NCBI RefSeq assembly: GCF_012275535.1
Contig: NZ_JAAVTK010000012.1
Location: 7,350 to 71,349, forward strand
Length of the DNA: 64,000 nucleotides
Origin: Hymenobacter artigasi
GTDB lineage: Bacteria > Bacteroidota > Bacteroidia > Cytophagales > Hymenobacteraceae
Direction: 5' to 3'
A program made the translations under genes and the position numbers. This document shows, piece by piece, positions 43,382 to 50,862 of this stretch; the first letter of the stretch is position 1; each line of letters opens with the position of its first letter. The notes beneath the pieces were generated by a model. The model was not told the origin of the DNA, did no database searches, and saw nothing but the letters and a program-made list of their open reading frames with translations.

Positions 43382-43416
43382 TTACCCTTATTTGGAATTA
43401 TTCCAAATAAGGGTAA
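43382..43416. promoter_or_regulatory. Perfect 35-bp Fur-like palindrome
   Basis: Arms TTACCCTTATTTGGAAT and ATTCCAAATAAGGGTAA (17 bp, perfect) surround one base. The core (TTTGGAAT-T-ATTCCAAA) has the 7-1-7 type symmetry and A/T-rich edges of Fur boxes. It is placed directly against the -7 element of an operon with iron-uptake gene families. Fur control is inferred from this arrangement. Confidence 0.7.
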
Positions 43417-43670
43417 AGTTTTTTATAAAAGGTCTAAATAGCATAATATCATATATTATATGTTTACCCTTCGAGACCCAAACTATCATCGTGGATGCTC
43501 CCGGCGGGCGCTTTGGCCTGCTGCCCGGCCCGCTGCCGCGAGCCACGCTGCAAGGCGATGGGCATTATAGGCTATTCGGGAGGCGTTACCGCAAAACTGC
43601 GCACTGCTTCATTGCCATTTACGCCCCTACCGCCCGGCCAACGACCAGGTGCAGGCCCGCCAAAAACAAT

Positions 43671-43715
43671 TTCGGCCCGAAAACAGCCGGCCATACGCCT
43701 GTTCTTCGGGCCGAA
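43671..43715 (-). terminator. Terminator after the ClC channel gene
   Basis: Perfect 11-bp arms (TTCGGCCCGAA and TTCGGGCCGAA) with a 23-nt loop, 22 bp past the stop codon; on the minus strand the stem is followed by ATTGTTTTTGG, a U-rich tail. Confidence 0.65.
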
Positions 43716-43737
43716 GCTCCTGCCAAAATACGGGTAC

Positions 43738-45630
43738 CTATTCCGCTTCGGGCTTTTCCTTTTGAAAGAGGGTTTTGCCGCGCGAGAGCACCCGCAAGCC
43801 CTTGCGCTTGAGCAGGATGTTGGGCGCGATGGGGCCGTGGTCTTCCAGCCGGGTTTTGTAGGCGGCCAGAATGTCGCGGTAGGAGATAACGCCCATCACC
43901 ACCGGTTTCGGGCCAGGGGCTACCACGGGCAGCGCGTCCACGCTTTCGCGGGCCATGTATTCTACGGCCGTGCGGAGCGTGTCGGTGAGTAGCAGGGCTG
44001 AAGTGCGCGGCTGCAGCAGGGCGCTGATGGGGGCCTGCGCGTCGGCCGTGTAGCTGGCCAGCGCCACGGTGCTCACCAGGCCGGCGAAGTCGCCAGCGGG
44101 GTTGAGCACGATGAGGTGCGCGCCCACCTGCGCGGGCTCGCGGCTGGTCCATTCGCGCACATCGTGGATGCTGTTGTCGGTGCTGATGGCTACCACGCTG
44201 TTTTGCAGCACCTGGCTCACCGGCGTTGCGTCCAGGGCGTTTGGCTCGTAGTCCACCGGCGTTTTCACGCCCCGGCGGGCTATTTTCTCGGTCATAATGG
44301 TATTGCCCATCAGCAGAAACGACACTAGGTAAGCGCCCGTGCAGGCGCCCAGCAGCGGCAGCAACGCCTGCGCCTGGCCCGTGCTTTCCACTGCAAACAC
44401 GATGGAGGTGAGCAGCGCCCGCGAAGCTCCGGCAAACATGGCGGCCATGCCCACCAGCGCCGCCAGCGGCAGCGCGATATCCGAAGCCGGAAAGAAGTGG
44501 CGAATGGCCAGGCCCAGCAACGCGCCAGCCGCCCCCCCAATGGTGAGCAACGGGGCCAGCGTGCCGCCCGAGGTGCCGCTACCCAGCGAAATAGCCCACG
44601 AGGCAAACTTCAGGAAACAAAGGGCCAGCAGTAAGCTAAGTGGGGCCGTGCCCGACAGTACGCTGGTGATATTCTCGTAGCCCACACCCAGGGTGCGCGG
44701 CGCGAAATACCCGATGCCGCCCACCGCCAGCCCGCCCAGCGCCGGCCACCACGCCCAGTGAATGGGCAGTTTCTCGAAGCTGTCCTCAACAAAATACACC
44801 AGCTTGGTCACGCCCACCGACAGCAGCCCAATCAGCACGCCGATGGCGCTGTACGTGGCCAGGGCCGCGTTGCTGGGGGCCGCCAGCGCCGGCATCTCAA
44901 ACACGGGTCCTTGCTCGAACAGTACGTGGTGGCCCGCCGCCCCGGTGATGCACGCCAGCGCTACCGGCAGCAAGGAGCGCGGCGAGAACTCAAACAGCAG
45001 CAGCTCAATCGCCAGAAAAACCGCCGCGATGGGCGTGCCGAAAATGGCCGACATACCCGCCGTAGCACCCGCCGCCAGCAGCACCTTGCGCTCGTGGTGG
45101 GTGATGCGGATGAGCTGCCCCAGCGTGGAGCCCAGCGCCCCGCCGGTGGCGATAATCGGCCCCTCGGCCCCAAACGGCCCGCCCGTGCCGATGGAAATGG
45201 CCGCCGACAGCGGCTTGAGGTACATAATGGAGGGCTTGATGCGGCTCTGGTTGGTCAGAATCTGCTCCATGGCCTCGGGAATGCCGTGGCCCCGAATGGC
45301 CTTGGAGCCGTAAATGGCCATCAGGCTGACGACCAGACCACCCAGCGCGGGCATCAGAATTACCCACAGGCCCAGCTGGTTATCGGCCGGGCTGTGGTAG
45401 GCGATGGAGGCATCACCGTGAAAAACCAGGTTGGTGACCAGGTTAATCAGGTACACCAGCAGGCGGGCCACCAGGCTGATGGTAACGGCCACCAGCACGG
45501 CCAGCAGCGAAATGCGAATCAGGCGCCGCTTGTCGGGCGCAATACGCGGCTGCACGTCATCGTCGGCCAACGTGGGCTCCAGCGACGGAGCAATGGGAAT
45601 ACCGGCCTGCGCCAGCGAAGAATGTTTCAT
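43738..45630 (-). CDS. ClC chloride channel/transporter with CBS domains
   Basis: The ATG at 45630 is preferred over an upstream start because a -7 element lies just before it. The 630-residue protein has the ClC signature segments: GHGIPEA, GPFGAEGP (with the gating glutamate of exchangers) and GTSGGTLAP, over ten or more helices, then a C-terminal CBS pair (VSQVLQNSVVAISTDNSIHD and DTLRTAVEYMARESVDALPV). ClC proteins move chloride, fluoride or other anions, as channels or proton antiporters; the glutamate in GAEGP favours an antiporter. CBS domains usually sense adenine nucleotides. Confidence 0.95.
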   Translation of the reverse strand: MKHSSLAQAGIPIAPSLEPTLADDDVQPRIAPDKRRLIRISLLAVLVAVTISLVARLLVYLINLVTNLVFHGDASIAYHSPADNQLGLWVILMPALGGLVVSLMAIYGSKAIRGHGIPEAMEQILTNQSRIKPSIMYLKPLSAAISIGTGGPFGAEGPIIATGGALGSTLGQLIRITHHERKVLLAAGATAGMSAIFGTPIAAVFLAIELLLFEFSPRSLLPVALACITGAAGHHVLFEQGPVFEMPALAAPSNAALATYSAIGVLIGLLSVGVTKLVYFVEDSFEKLPIHWAWWPALGGLAVGGIGYFAPRTLGVGYENITSVLSGTAPLSLLLALCFLKFASWAISLGSGTSGGTLAPLLTIGGAAGALLGLAIRHFFPASDIALPLAALVGMAAMFAGASRALLTSIVFAVESTGQAQALLPLLGACTGAYLVSFLLMGNTIMTEKIARRGVKTPVDYEPNALDATPVSQVLQNSVVAISTDNSIHDVREWTSREPAQVGAHLIVLNPAGDFAGLVSTVALASYTADAQAPISALLQPRTSALLLTDTLRTAVEYMARESVDALPVVAPGPKPVVMGVISYRDILAAYKTRLEDHGPIAPNILLKRKGLRVLSRGKTLFQKEKPEAE

Positions 45631-45634
45631 AGGG

Positions 45635-45642
45635 CAAAGGTA
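45635..45642 (-). promoter_or_regulatory. -7 element TACCTTTG directly before the ClC start codon
   Basis: Perfect TAnnTTTG match ending only four bases before the ATG at 45630, which would place the transcript start at or next to the A of the start codon (leaderless mRNA). Confidence 0.6.
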
Positions 45643-45721
45643 AAAAGCACCGCAAAAGCCTGCCTGCAAGCCTGCCCCGGCTATACGCACCGTGCCAAAT
45701 GCCGGCGAATACCGCCCACGC

Positions 45722-45760
45722 AAAAGCCCGGGCCGGGGAGTTTCCTCCCTGGTCCGGGCT
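45722..45760 (-). terminator. Intrinsic terminator after the flavohaemoprotein gene
   Basis: On the minus strand AGCCCGG pairs with CCGGGCT, with partly paired interior, followed by TTTTG. It lies about 50 bp past the stop codon. Confidence 0.7.
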
Positions 45761-45807
45761 GGCAGGCTGACAGGCCGAAGCAGGTCTGCCCCCGGGCTGG
45801 CGCTGGC

Positions 45808-47019
45808 CTACACGCTCAGCGTGGCCGGGCCGAACTCCTCAAAGTGAATGGCTTCGCGGGGCACGCCCAGCGCGGCCAGGTCCTGCACCTGCTTGCGGAT
45901 AAAAGGCGCGGGGCCGCAGATGTAATAGTCGGCTCCGGCGGGCAGCAGGGTGCCACCGTTCAGGCTGTTCAAATCCACGATGCCGGCGTAGTGGCCGGCC
46001 TGCCCGGGGCCGGTGGCCAGCGTGTCATAAAAAATGTGCTGCTGCACCTGCGCGTGGCGGGCGGCCAGCGCCGCCACCGGCTCGCGGAAGGCGTGCATCT
46101 GCGGGTTGCGGCTGCCGTGCACCCACACCACTTCGCGGCGGCTGTCGGTACCCACGAGGTGTTCGAGCATGCTCAGCAGCGGGGTCTGGCCCACACCACC
46201 GCTCACCAGCACCACGGGCGTGGGCTTGTTGGTGGCCAGGGTGAAATCGCCGGCCGGGGCGGCCAGCTCCACGATGCCGCCTTCGGCTACGAAGTCGTGC
46301 AGATGGTTGCTAATCATGCCGTTCGGGTGTTGCGGGTTGCCGGCTTCCTTCTTCACCGAAATACGGTAGTATTCCCCGTTGGGGGCGCTGGAAAGGCTGT
46401 ACTGCCGGGGCTGAAACAGGTTGAGCGCGGGCAGAAACAGGCGCAGACTCACGTACTGGCCGGGCTGGAAACCGGCCACCCGGCCGCCATCGGTGGGGTA
46501 GAGGTAGAAAGAGGTGATTTCGTCGGATTCGGCCACTTTCTGCTTCACCGTGAAGGGCCGCCAGCCGGTCCAGCCGCCTTCCTGATTGGCCGCGTGCTGG
46601 TAGAGGCCGCTTTCCAGGCCGCTCATCAGGGCGGCCAGCTCGCCGTAGGCGGTGGCCCAGGCCTCGAGCAGGGCGGGCGTGGCCGCCTCGCCCAGCACCT
46701 CGCCGATGCTGGCAATCAGGTGCCGGCCCACAATGGCGTAGTGCTCGGGCCGAATGTCGAGGCTGACGTGCTTATGGCCGATTTTGGTCACGGCGTGCAC
46801 CAGCACCGAGGGGTCTTCAATGTTCTCGGCGTAGGCCAGTACGGCCAGGGCCAGGGCCGTTTGCTGCTTGCCGTTCTGCTGGTTGCCCATGTTGAAAACG
46901 TTCTTCAGCTCGGGGTTGTGCTCGAACAGGCGGCGGTAGAAGTGGGTGGTCAGGGCTACGCCATGCGCCCGCAAAGTGCTTACGGTGGCCGTCACGAGGG
47001 CTTTCTGCTCAGTATTCAT
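45808..47019 (-). CDS. hmp: Flavohaemoprotein, nitric oxide dioxygenase
   Basis: A 403-residue protein with an N-terminal globin domain (about 1-140; distal region HFYRRLFEHNPELKNVFNMG, proximal HAVTKIGHKHVSLDIRPEHY), an FAD domain (PGQYVSLRLFLP, RQYSLSSAPNGEYYRISVKK) and an NAD(P)H domain (VVLVSGGVGQTPLLSMLEHL through YYICGPAPFI). Length and motifs are those of Hmp, which oxidises nitric oxide to nitrate with oxygen and NAD(P)H in the cytosol. The operator upstream (47037-47058) shares its half-sites and spacing with that of the neighbouring Rrf2 regulator gene. Confidence 0.97.
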   Translation of the reverse strand: MNTEQKALVTATVSTLRAHGVALTTHFYRRLFEHNPELKNVFNMGNQQNGKQQTALALAVLAYAENIEDPSVLVHAVTKIGHKHVSLDIRPEHYAIVGRHLIASIGEVLGEAATPALLEAWATAYGELAALMSGLESGLYQHAANQEGGWTGWRPFTVKQKVAESDEITSFYLYPTDGGRVAGFQPGQYVSLRLFLPALNLFQPRQYSLSSAPNGEYYRISVKKEAGNPQHPNGMISNHLHDFVAEGGIVELAAPAGDFTLATNKPTPVVLVSGGVGQTPLLSMLEHLVGTDSRREVVWVHGSRNPQMHAFREPVAALAARHAQVQQHIFYDTLATGPGQAGHYAGIVDLNSLNGGTLLPAGADYYICGPAPFIRKQVQDLAALGVPREAIHFEEFGPATLSV

Positions 47020-47036
47020 AATAATAAAGGGTTGAT

Positions 47037-47058
47037 TACCGGATATATTTGTCCGGTA
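47037..47058. promoter_or_regulatory. Operator-like palindrome TACCGGA-N8-TCCGGTA upstream of hmp
   Basis: Seven-bp perfect arms with an 8-bp spacer, 18 bp from the hmp start codon. The core CGGA-N8-TCCG and the half-site TTTGTCCG are identical to those in the palindrome of the rrf2 gene promoter. Confidence 0.65.
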
Positions 47059-47076
47059 TTTGGGTAAAAAAAGGGG

Positions 47077-47526
47077 TTAGCTGAATTGCTTTAAAAAGCC
47101 CAGGCCATCGTGCACCTTGCCGGCCAGCTCGCCGATGGTGTGGGTGCGCAGCAGCTCGTTGAGCTGGTCGCGGATGGGCAGAAACTGGTAGTGCATGGGG
47201 CAGGGCTGCCGGGCCGAGCACTGCCGCAGCCCCAGGGCACAGCCCTGCAGCATCTCGCCGCCATCAATGGCCACCACAATCTCACGCAGCGTGACCGTGC
47301 GCAGCTGCTCGGCCGTCAGTTCAAAGCCGCCGGTGGGGCCCTTCACGGAGGTAACCAGGCCGGCGCGCACCAACAGCTGCAGCACCTTGGCCGTGAAGGC
47401 TTCCGGCGAGCCTATTTCCGTGGCAATGTCGCGCAGGCCCACCCGCCGGCCCTGGTCGGCCGACTGCTGCCCGATGTAAATTGAAGCCCGAATACCATAC
47501 TCGCACGCCTTGGAGAACATTGCCAT
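47077..47526 (-). CDS. Rrf2-family regulator, NsrR-like
   Basis: The ATG at 47526 (another at 47520) follows the -7 element by seven bases. The 149-residue product has the Rrf2 winged helix (FSKACEYGIRASIYIGQQ, VGLRDIATEIGSPEAFTAKV, GLVTSVKGPTGGFEL) and three cysteines spaced C-x6-C-x5-C (in GCALGLRQCSARQPC), fit to hold an iron-sulfur cluster. NsrR senses nitric oxide through such a cluster and represses hmp. The gene lies 57 bp upstream of hmp, and both promoters carry CGGA-N8-TCCG. An IscR-like role is possible but the context favours NsrR. Confidence 0.92.
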   Translation of the reverse strand: MAMFSKACEYGIRASIYIGQQSADQGRRVGLRDIATEIGSPEAFTAKVLQLLVRAGLVTSVKGPTGGFELTAEQLRTVTLREIVVAIDGGEMLQGCALGLRQCSARQPCPMHYQFLPIRDQLNELLRTHTIGELAGKVHDGLGFLKQFS

Positions 47527-47533
47527 GATAGCA

Positions 47534-47541
47534 CAAAGGTA
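47534..47541 (-). promoter_or_regulatory. Promoter of the rrf2 gene (-7 TACCTTTG, -33 TTG)
   Basis: Perfect TAnnTTTG; a TTG lies exactly 20 nt upstream on the minus strand, inside the palindrome at 47554-47577. This is the best full promoter in the window, with only seven bases between the -7 element and the ATG. Confidence 0.75.
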
Positions 47542-47553
47542 AGCGCAAAATTG

Positions 47554-47577
47554 ATAACGGACAAGTTTGTCCGTTAT
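47554..47577. promoter_or_regulatory. 24-bp perfect palindrome, Rrf2/NsrR operator
   Basis: Arms ATAACGGACAA and TTGTCCGTTAT (11 bp, perfect) around GT. It contains the -33 TTG of the rrf2 promoter, so binding would repress the gene's own transcription. The core is shared with the site before hmp. Confidence 0.75.
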
Positions 47578-47689
47578 AGAGCTCGGTTGTTTGAAGATGT
47601 TTCGCAAGTAGTGGCGCAGATGTCACCATATTCCATGTAGCCAGTCCTGCTGAGCGTAGCCCAAGCATCACGACCGCGTAAGCAATTCA

Positions 47690-47935
47690 TTCTTATAGGG
47701 GTGAAGCGGGCCCATTCGGTGGGGGTGCAGCCGTTGTTCCAGTACAGGCGCGGGTGGTCGGGCAGGATAGACAAGCCGCTGCGAGTGAGCAGTACCAGAA
47801 AAAACAGTTGACCCAGTGGCTCAAGTTGGCCCACCACAAGAAACCGGCCGGGTCGCGGCCCGCCGTGGCGGCGGTGGCCAGCTAGAGGCCGGTGGGCAGG
47901 CCCACCGCGCAGGTATTGGCCCCAGGCCAGGAACG
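47690..47935 (-). pseudogene. Decayed cytochrome b (b561/b6-type) membrane subunit
   Basis: On the minus strand one frame reads VGLPTGL-stop-LATAATAGRDPAG then FLWWANLSHWVN; after a run of six A/T (47799-47804) the neighbouring frame continues FFLVLLTRSGLSILPDHPRL and YWNNGCTPTEWARFTP. Together they match the membrane cytochrome b subunit found with molybdopterin oxidoreductases in Bacteroidota. An in-frame TAG (47882-47884), the frameshift at the homopolymer and missing ends show that it is inactive. The rest of 47608-48127 has no other gene. Family naming is from memory of the conserved SGLxILxDHPRLYW segment. Confidence 0.6.
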
Positions 47936-48127
47936 ACCGCCGGTCGTCGGGGTAATGAACGGCTTTTTCGGCGGCAATGAATGCGGAATCATGCGGGCGG
48001 GAATGAGGGAGGCGGGAGCGGCAACCGGCTTTTTCCCTTGGGCCGGCCGATTCGGAAAGAACTGTACCCGGCGGGCGGGTTAGCCTCAGCAACCTTAAAA
48101 AACGCGGCTGTTCGAGCACAGCGCGGG

Positions 48128-48445
48128 TTACTTGCCGGCGGCGGGTGAGGTCGGGCCTGTGCTCAGGGCCTGCACCATGGCGGCCCCCATGGCCTCGCTC
48201 GAAATGCCGTAGCCATTCACCAGGGTGCCTTTCAAGCCGTGCTGGGGCGAAGAAATAGCGTACACCACGGCCTCATCGCCGGGGTCCGACATGCCTTCAA
48301 ACCGGTAGTGGCGGTCCACCTGAAACTCGTCCGGGGACAGCTGCAGCGCGTTGCCGTGGCAAATCAGGCAGTTATCCTGCAAATTGAAATCAACGGTGTA
48401 GCCTTCCTTTTTCAGGTGGTTCAATACCTCGGAAACAGTGGTCAT
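48128..48445 (-). CDS. Small conserved protein (often mislabelled PRPP synthetase)
   Basis: From the ATG at 48445 the product has 105 residues: TTVSEVLNHLKKEGYTVDFN, CLICHGNALQLSPDEFQVDR, HYRFEGMSDPGDEAVVYAIS, then LKGTLVNGYGIS. Proteins of this pattern are common in Bacteroidota and are sometimes annotated as phosphoribosylpyrophosphate synthetase, without the PRPP motif; I see no catalytic site. The C-x-x-C pair (CLIC) could bind metal. It lies 116 bp downstream of the truncated haemoglobin gene on the same strand. Confidence 0.85.
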   Translation of the reverse strand: MTTVSEVLNHLKKEGYTVDFNLQDNCLICHGNALQLSPDEFQVDRHYRFEGMSDPGDEAVVYAISSPQHGLKGTLVNGYGISSEAMGAAMVQALSTGPTSPAAGK

Positions 48446-48561
48446 GGGGTTCATAGCAAACGCGGAAAAAGGCAGGAATTAAGTAGTGCTAAGCGGTGCG
48501 GGCCGCCGAGCACGCGTGGCGCTTTCTGATAGTAGCCGCTACCACACCAATAGTACGGTTT

Positions 48562-48978
48562 TTACAGTACAGACAGGCCGCCATTGGCGCGGGCCGAAGC
48601 AATTTTGGCCTGAAACATCTCGCCCATTCTCAGGGTCCGCACCTTCATTTCGGCGACGTTCTCGCCCGCGAACAGGGCGTCCACGGTTTGGCCGAACAGG
48701 GCCAGCCAACGCGTGAAATGAGCTTTTTCGATGGGCAGGTACAGGTGCTTGGCCCCGGGATTACCGCGGTAGCCGGCGGCCTGGCCGAGCAGGGCGGCCG
48801 TCCAGAAGCGCGTCATCGTGTCCAAATGCTCGGGCCAGTGGCCGGCGGGAATGCGGGCGGCAAAGACGGGCCCGAGCAAGTCATCGCGGCGCACCTCGGC
48901 GTAGAACTCATCGATGAGCCGGCGAATGTCGTCGGGCGTAAGAATGTCGGTTTTTACGATTTCTGCGGAAGTTTCCAT
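48562..48978 (-). CDS. Group III truncated haemoglobin
   Basis: The ATG at 48978 follows a -7 element by five bases. The 138-residue product has the group III globin pattern: IRRLIDEFYAEVRRDDLLGP, VFAARIPAGHWPEHLDTMTR FW, and the proximal-region histidine in EKAHFTRWLALF. Length fits. Group III globins are thought to bind oxygen or nitric oxide with electron-transfer partners. It ends the haem-copper oxidase-like gene run and is near hmp and the NsrR-like gene. Confidence 0.9.
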   Translation of the reverse strand: METSAEIVKTDILTPDDIRRLIDEFYAEVRRDDLLGPVFAARIPAGHWPEHLDTMTRFWTAALLGQAAGYRGNPGAKHLYLPIEKAHFTRWLALFGQTVDALFAGENVAEMKVRTLRMGEMFQAKIASARANGGLSVL

Positions 48979-48983
48979 CAGGC

Positions 48984-48991
48984 CAAAAGTA
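48984..48991 (-). promoter_or_regulatory. -7 element TACTTTTG directly before the truncated haemoglobin gene
   Basis: Perfect TAnnTTTG match on the minus strand, five bases before the ATG at 48978, so any transcript from it would be leaderless. It would let the globin be expressed separately from the upstream oxidase-like genes. Confidence 0.55.
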
Positions 48992-49016
48992 GCTTGGAGG
49001 GTAGGGAAGCCCACGA

Positions 49017-49478
49017 CTAGCCGGTGGGCTGGGCCAGGGCCGTGAGCAGGTAATAAGCGCCCCAGCCAATAAATACCAGCACGCTGGCCCACACCCAGGC
49101 CGGCACGCCCTGCGGCGTTTCCGAGGCCGTGATGACGAACGAATCGGTGCGCTCGCTGCCGTAGGCCGATACGGTGAGGGGCACGATGTCCGACACCGTG
49201 TCGTGGTCGCGCAGGCCCAACACGGTGATGGCCGGGCCGTTGCGCACCACAAACGGGATGTGCTGCACGCCTTCCTGCCCGTTGGAGGAGCGGGCCACCA
49301 CGCGCAGCTCGTGCGGGCCGTCTACCAGCTTGGTAGTGTCGAGGTCGAACTTGACCGGCGGCGCGTAGCTGGCGAACGGCACGGGGTTGTCGTCGAGGAA
49401 GAGCAGCACCTGCTGTTCCGGATGGGAAACCGGCAGGGGGTTATCGGGCCCCGTGGGGGAATTGTCGGCGGTGGGCAT
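49017..49478 (-). CDS. Ig-like protein with C-terminal membrane anchor
   Basis: A 153-residue protein without a signal peptide. Residues about 20-120 look like one Ig-like/beta-sandwich domain (QQVLLFLDDNPVPFASYAPP, FDLDTTKLVDGPHELRVVAR, VSDIVPLTVSAYGSERTD) and residues about 125-148 form a membrane helix (VPAWVWASVLVFIGWGAYYL). Tail-anchored proteins of this type are not standard oxidase subunits. Its place in the oxidase-like operon, 12 bp from the CPLC protein gene, suggests an accessory subunit. Confidence 0.8.
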   Translation of the reverse strand: MPTADNSPTGPDNPLPVSHPEQQVLLFLDDNPVPFASYAPPVKFDLDTTKLVDGPHELRVVARSSNGQEGVQHIPFVVRNGPAITVLGLRDHDTVSDIVPLTVSAYGSERTDSFVITASETPQGVPAWVWASVLVFIGWGAYYLLTALAQPTG

Positions 49479-49490
49479 GAGGCGGAAAGC

Positions 49491-49751
49491 TTAGGTGAAG
49501 GAAAGGTGCTTGCGCCGCGCCTGATTCCGGTGGCCCTCGGGCCGCAGCAGGAAGCGCACAAAAAGCCCCATGGTGAGGACCACCACGACAATCGACCCGT
49601 AGAGCATCACGTAATCGAAGGGCCCGCCCGGCCCGGCGCCGTGGGTGATGTTGGCAAAGCCTTTGGGCTGGTTTTTCGCACACAGCGGGCACGCCAGGGC
49701 CGGCAGCGCAGTTAGCAGGGCAGCCAGGAGCGCAAACAGGTTCTTTTTCAT
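49491..49751 (-). CDS. Small CPLC membrane protein of the oxidase-like operon
   Basis: An 86-residue protein: signal peptide (LFALLAALLTALPALA) directly followed by CPLCAKNQPKGF, then one membrane helix (YVMLYGSIVVVVLTMGLFVRFL) and a basic tail. The CPLC pair at the mature N-terminus could bind copper or haem, or form a disulfide in the periplasm. A metal delivery or assembly role is inference from motif and operon position. Confidence 0.8.
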   Translation of the reverse strand: MKKNLFALLAALLTALPALACPLCAKNQPKGFANITHGAGPGGPFDYVMLYGSIVVVVLTMGLFVRFLLRPEGHRNQARRKHLSFT

Positions 49752-49839
49752 CAGCAGAGTGTTAGGGTCATCACGAAGAAAAAAGGAGTAGGGGGGCGGG
49801 GCTTGCCCCCGCCCGTCGTTGCCGGTGGTTGTTAGCAGG

Positions 49840-50862
49840 TTAAAGCGCCGCGACGGGCTTGACCAGCGCCCGCAGCTTCTTCACGAAATCGGCCGTGACG
49901 GGCTTACCGGTGTTGCCCCAGCTGCTACGCTCGTGGCTGACGATGGCCGCGATTTCCGCATCGGTGAGCCGGGTGGCGAAGGGCGGCATCACGCCGTACT
50001 CGGCGCGCGCGTCGTAGCCCTGCAAAATGATGTTGACCATTAGCGTAGCATCGGTATTGTTTACCACCGGGCTGCCTTTCAGGGGCGGAAAGGCTCCCTT
50101 CAGGCCCTCGCCGCTGGCTTGGTGGCAGGCCTGGCAATTGCTGGCGTACAGGGCGTTGCCATCGAGGGCAAGGCCCGCGTCATCGGCCACCAGCCCGGCG
50201 GCCACGGCGGCCTTAGGGGGCTGCACATACAGGAAAGCGGGTGCCGCCTCCCCAGTGGGCAGCTCGGCTTGCTTCAACGACATTAGATAAGCGACCAGCT
50301 GCTGGGCGCGGCGGGTGGGTACCACCGTGTGGCCGCCCGGCTCGCGGTAGGCCGCCGGAATGTGCAGCGCCAGTCCGGCGGGCGTGCCGGCCACGCTATC
50401 GCGAAACAGCCACGGGAAGGCGGGCATAATGGACTCCTTCACCACGCTGCGGGGCTGGTAGAGGTGCAGCAGGTGCCACAGGTCGCTGGGCTGGCGCTCG
50501 CCTACTTCGGTCAGGTCGGGGCCGGTGCGCTCCGAGCCGAGGGTGGAGGGCGTGGCCCGCCACACGTCCAGGCGCTGGCGCCAGGCGTAGTCGGCCGCCA
50601 CGGCCGGGCGGCCGCCCCAGGCCTTGTCCATCTCAATGTTGCGTACCTGCTGGGTGTGGCAGGCCACGCAACCCTCGCCGATGAACACGCGCAGGCCGGC
50701 CTGCTGCTCATCAGTCAGGGCTACGGCGGTGGGCAGCGGGGCGTTGTCGTTCTGAATGCGGGCCGCCGGTTGCACGGCAATGAGCACGCTCAGAAAGACA
50801 AAGACCCCAAACACGATGCCCACGAACAGGCGGTGGTTGCTATATACGTTCCAGGACATCAT
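49840..50862 (-). CDS. CcoO/FixO-like cytochrome c fused to a second cytochrome c
   Basis: A 340-residue protein with one N-terminal membrane helix (LFVGIVFGVFVFLSVLIAV) and two haem c motifs, CVACH (in FIGEGCVACHTQQVRN) and CQACH (in LYASNCQACHQASGEG). The first domain has the CcoO-type SERTGPDLTEVG and ESIMPAFPWL; the second is a class I cytochrome c (YGVMPPFATRLTDAEIAAIV). It would pass electrons to the catalytic subunit, whose gene it overlaps by 23 bp. A fusion of this order is less usual than separate CcoO and CcoP. Confidence 0.9.
   Translation of the reverse strand: MMSWNVYSNHRLFVGIVFGVFVFLSVLIAVQPAARIQNDNAPLPTAVALTDEQQAGLRVFIGEGCVACHTQQVRNIEMDKAWGGRPAVAADYAWRQRLDVWRATPSTLGSERTGPDLTEVGERQPSDLWHLLHLYQPRSVVKESIMPAFPWLFRDSVAGTPAGLALHIPAAYREPGGHTVVPTRRAQQLVAYLMSLKQAELPTGEAAPAFLYVQPPKAAVAAGLVADDAGLALDGNALYASNCQACHQASGEGLKGAFPPLKGSPVVNNTDATLMVNIILQGYDARAEYGVMPPFATRLTDAEIAAIVSHERSSWGNTGKPVTADFVKKLRALVKPVAAL

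Noticed and set aside
47574..48119. 181-codon minus-strand frame as an intact gene
   Set aside because: Only its last third resembles a protein; the matching upstream part lies in another frame, so it is treated as a pseudogene.
48128..48445. Naming the small gene phosphoribosylpyrophosphate synthetase
   Set aside because: The protein is far too short and has no PRPP-binding motif; the label seems inherited from database error.
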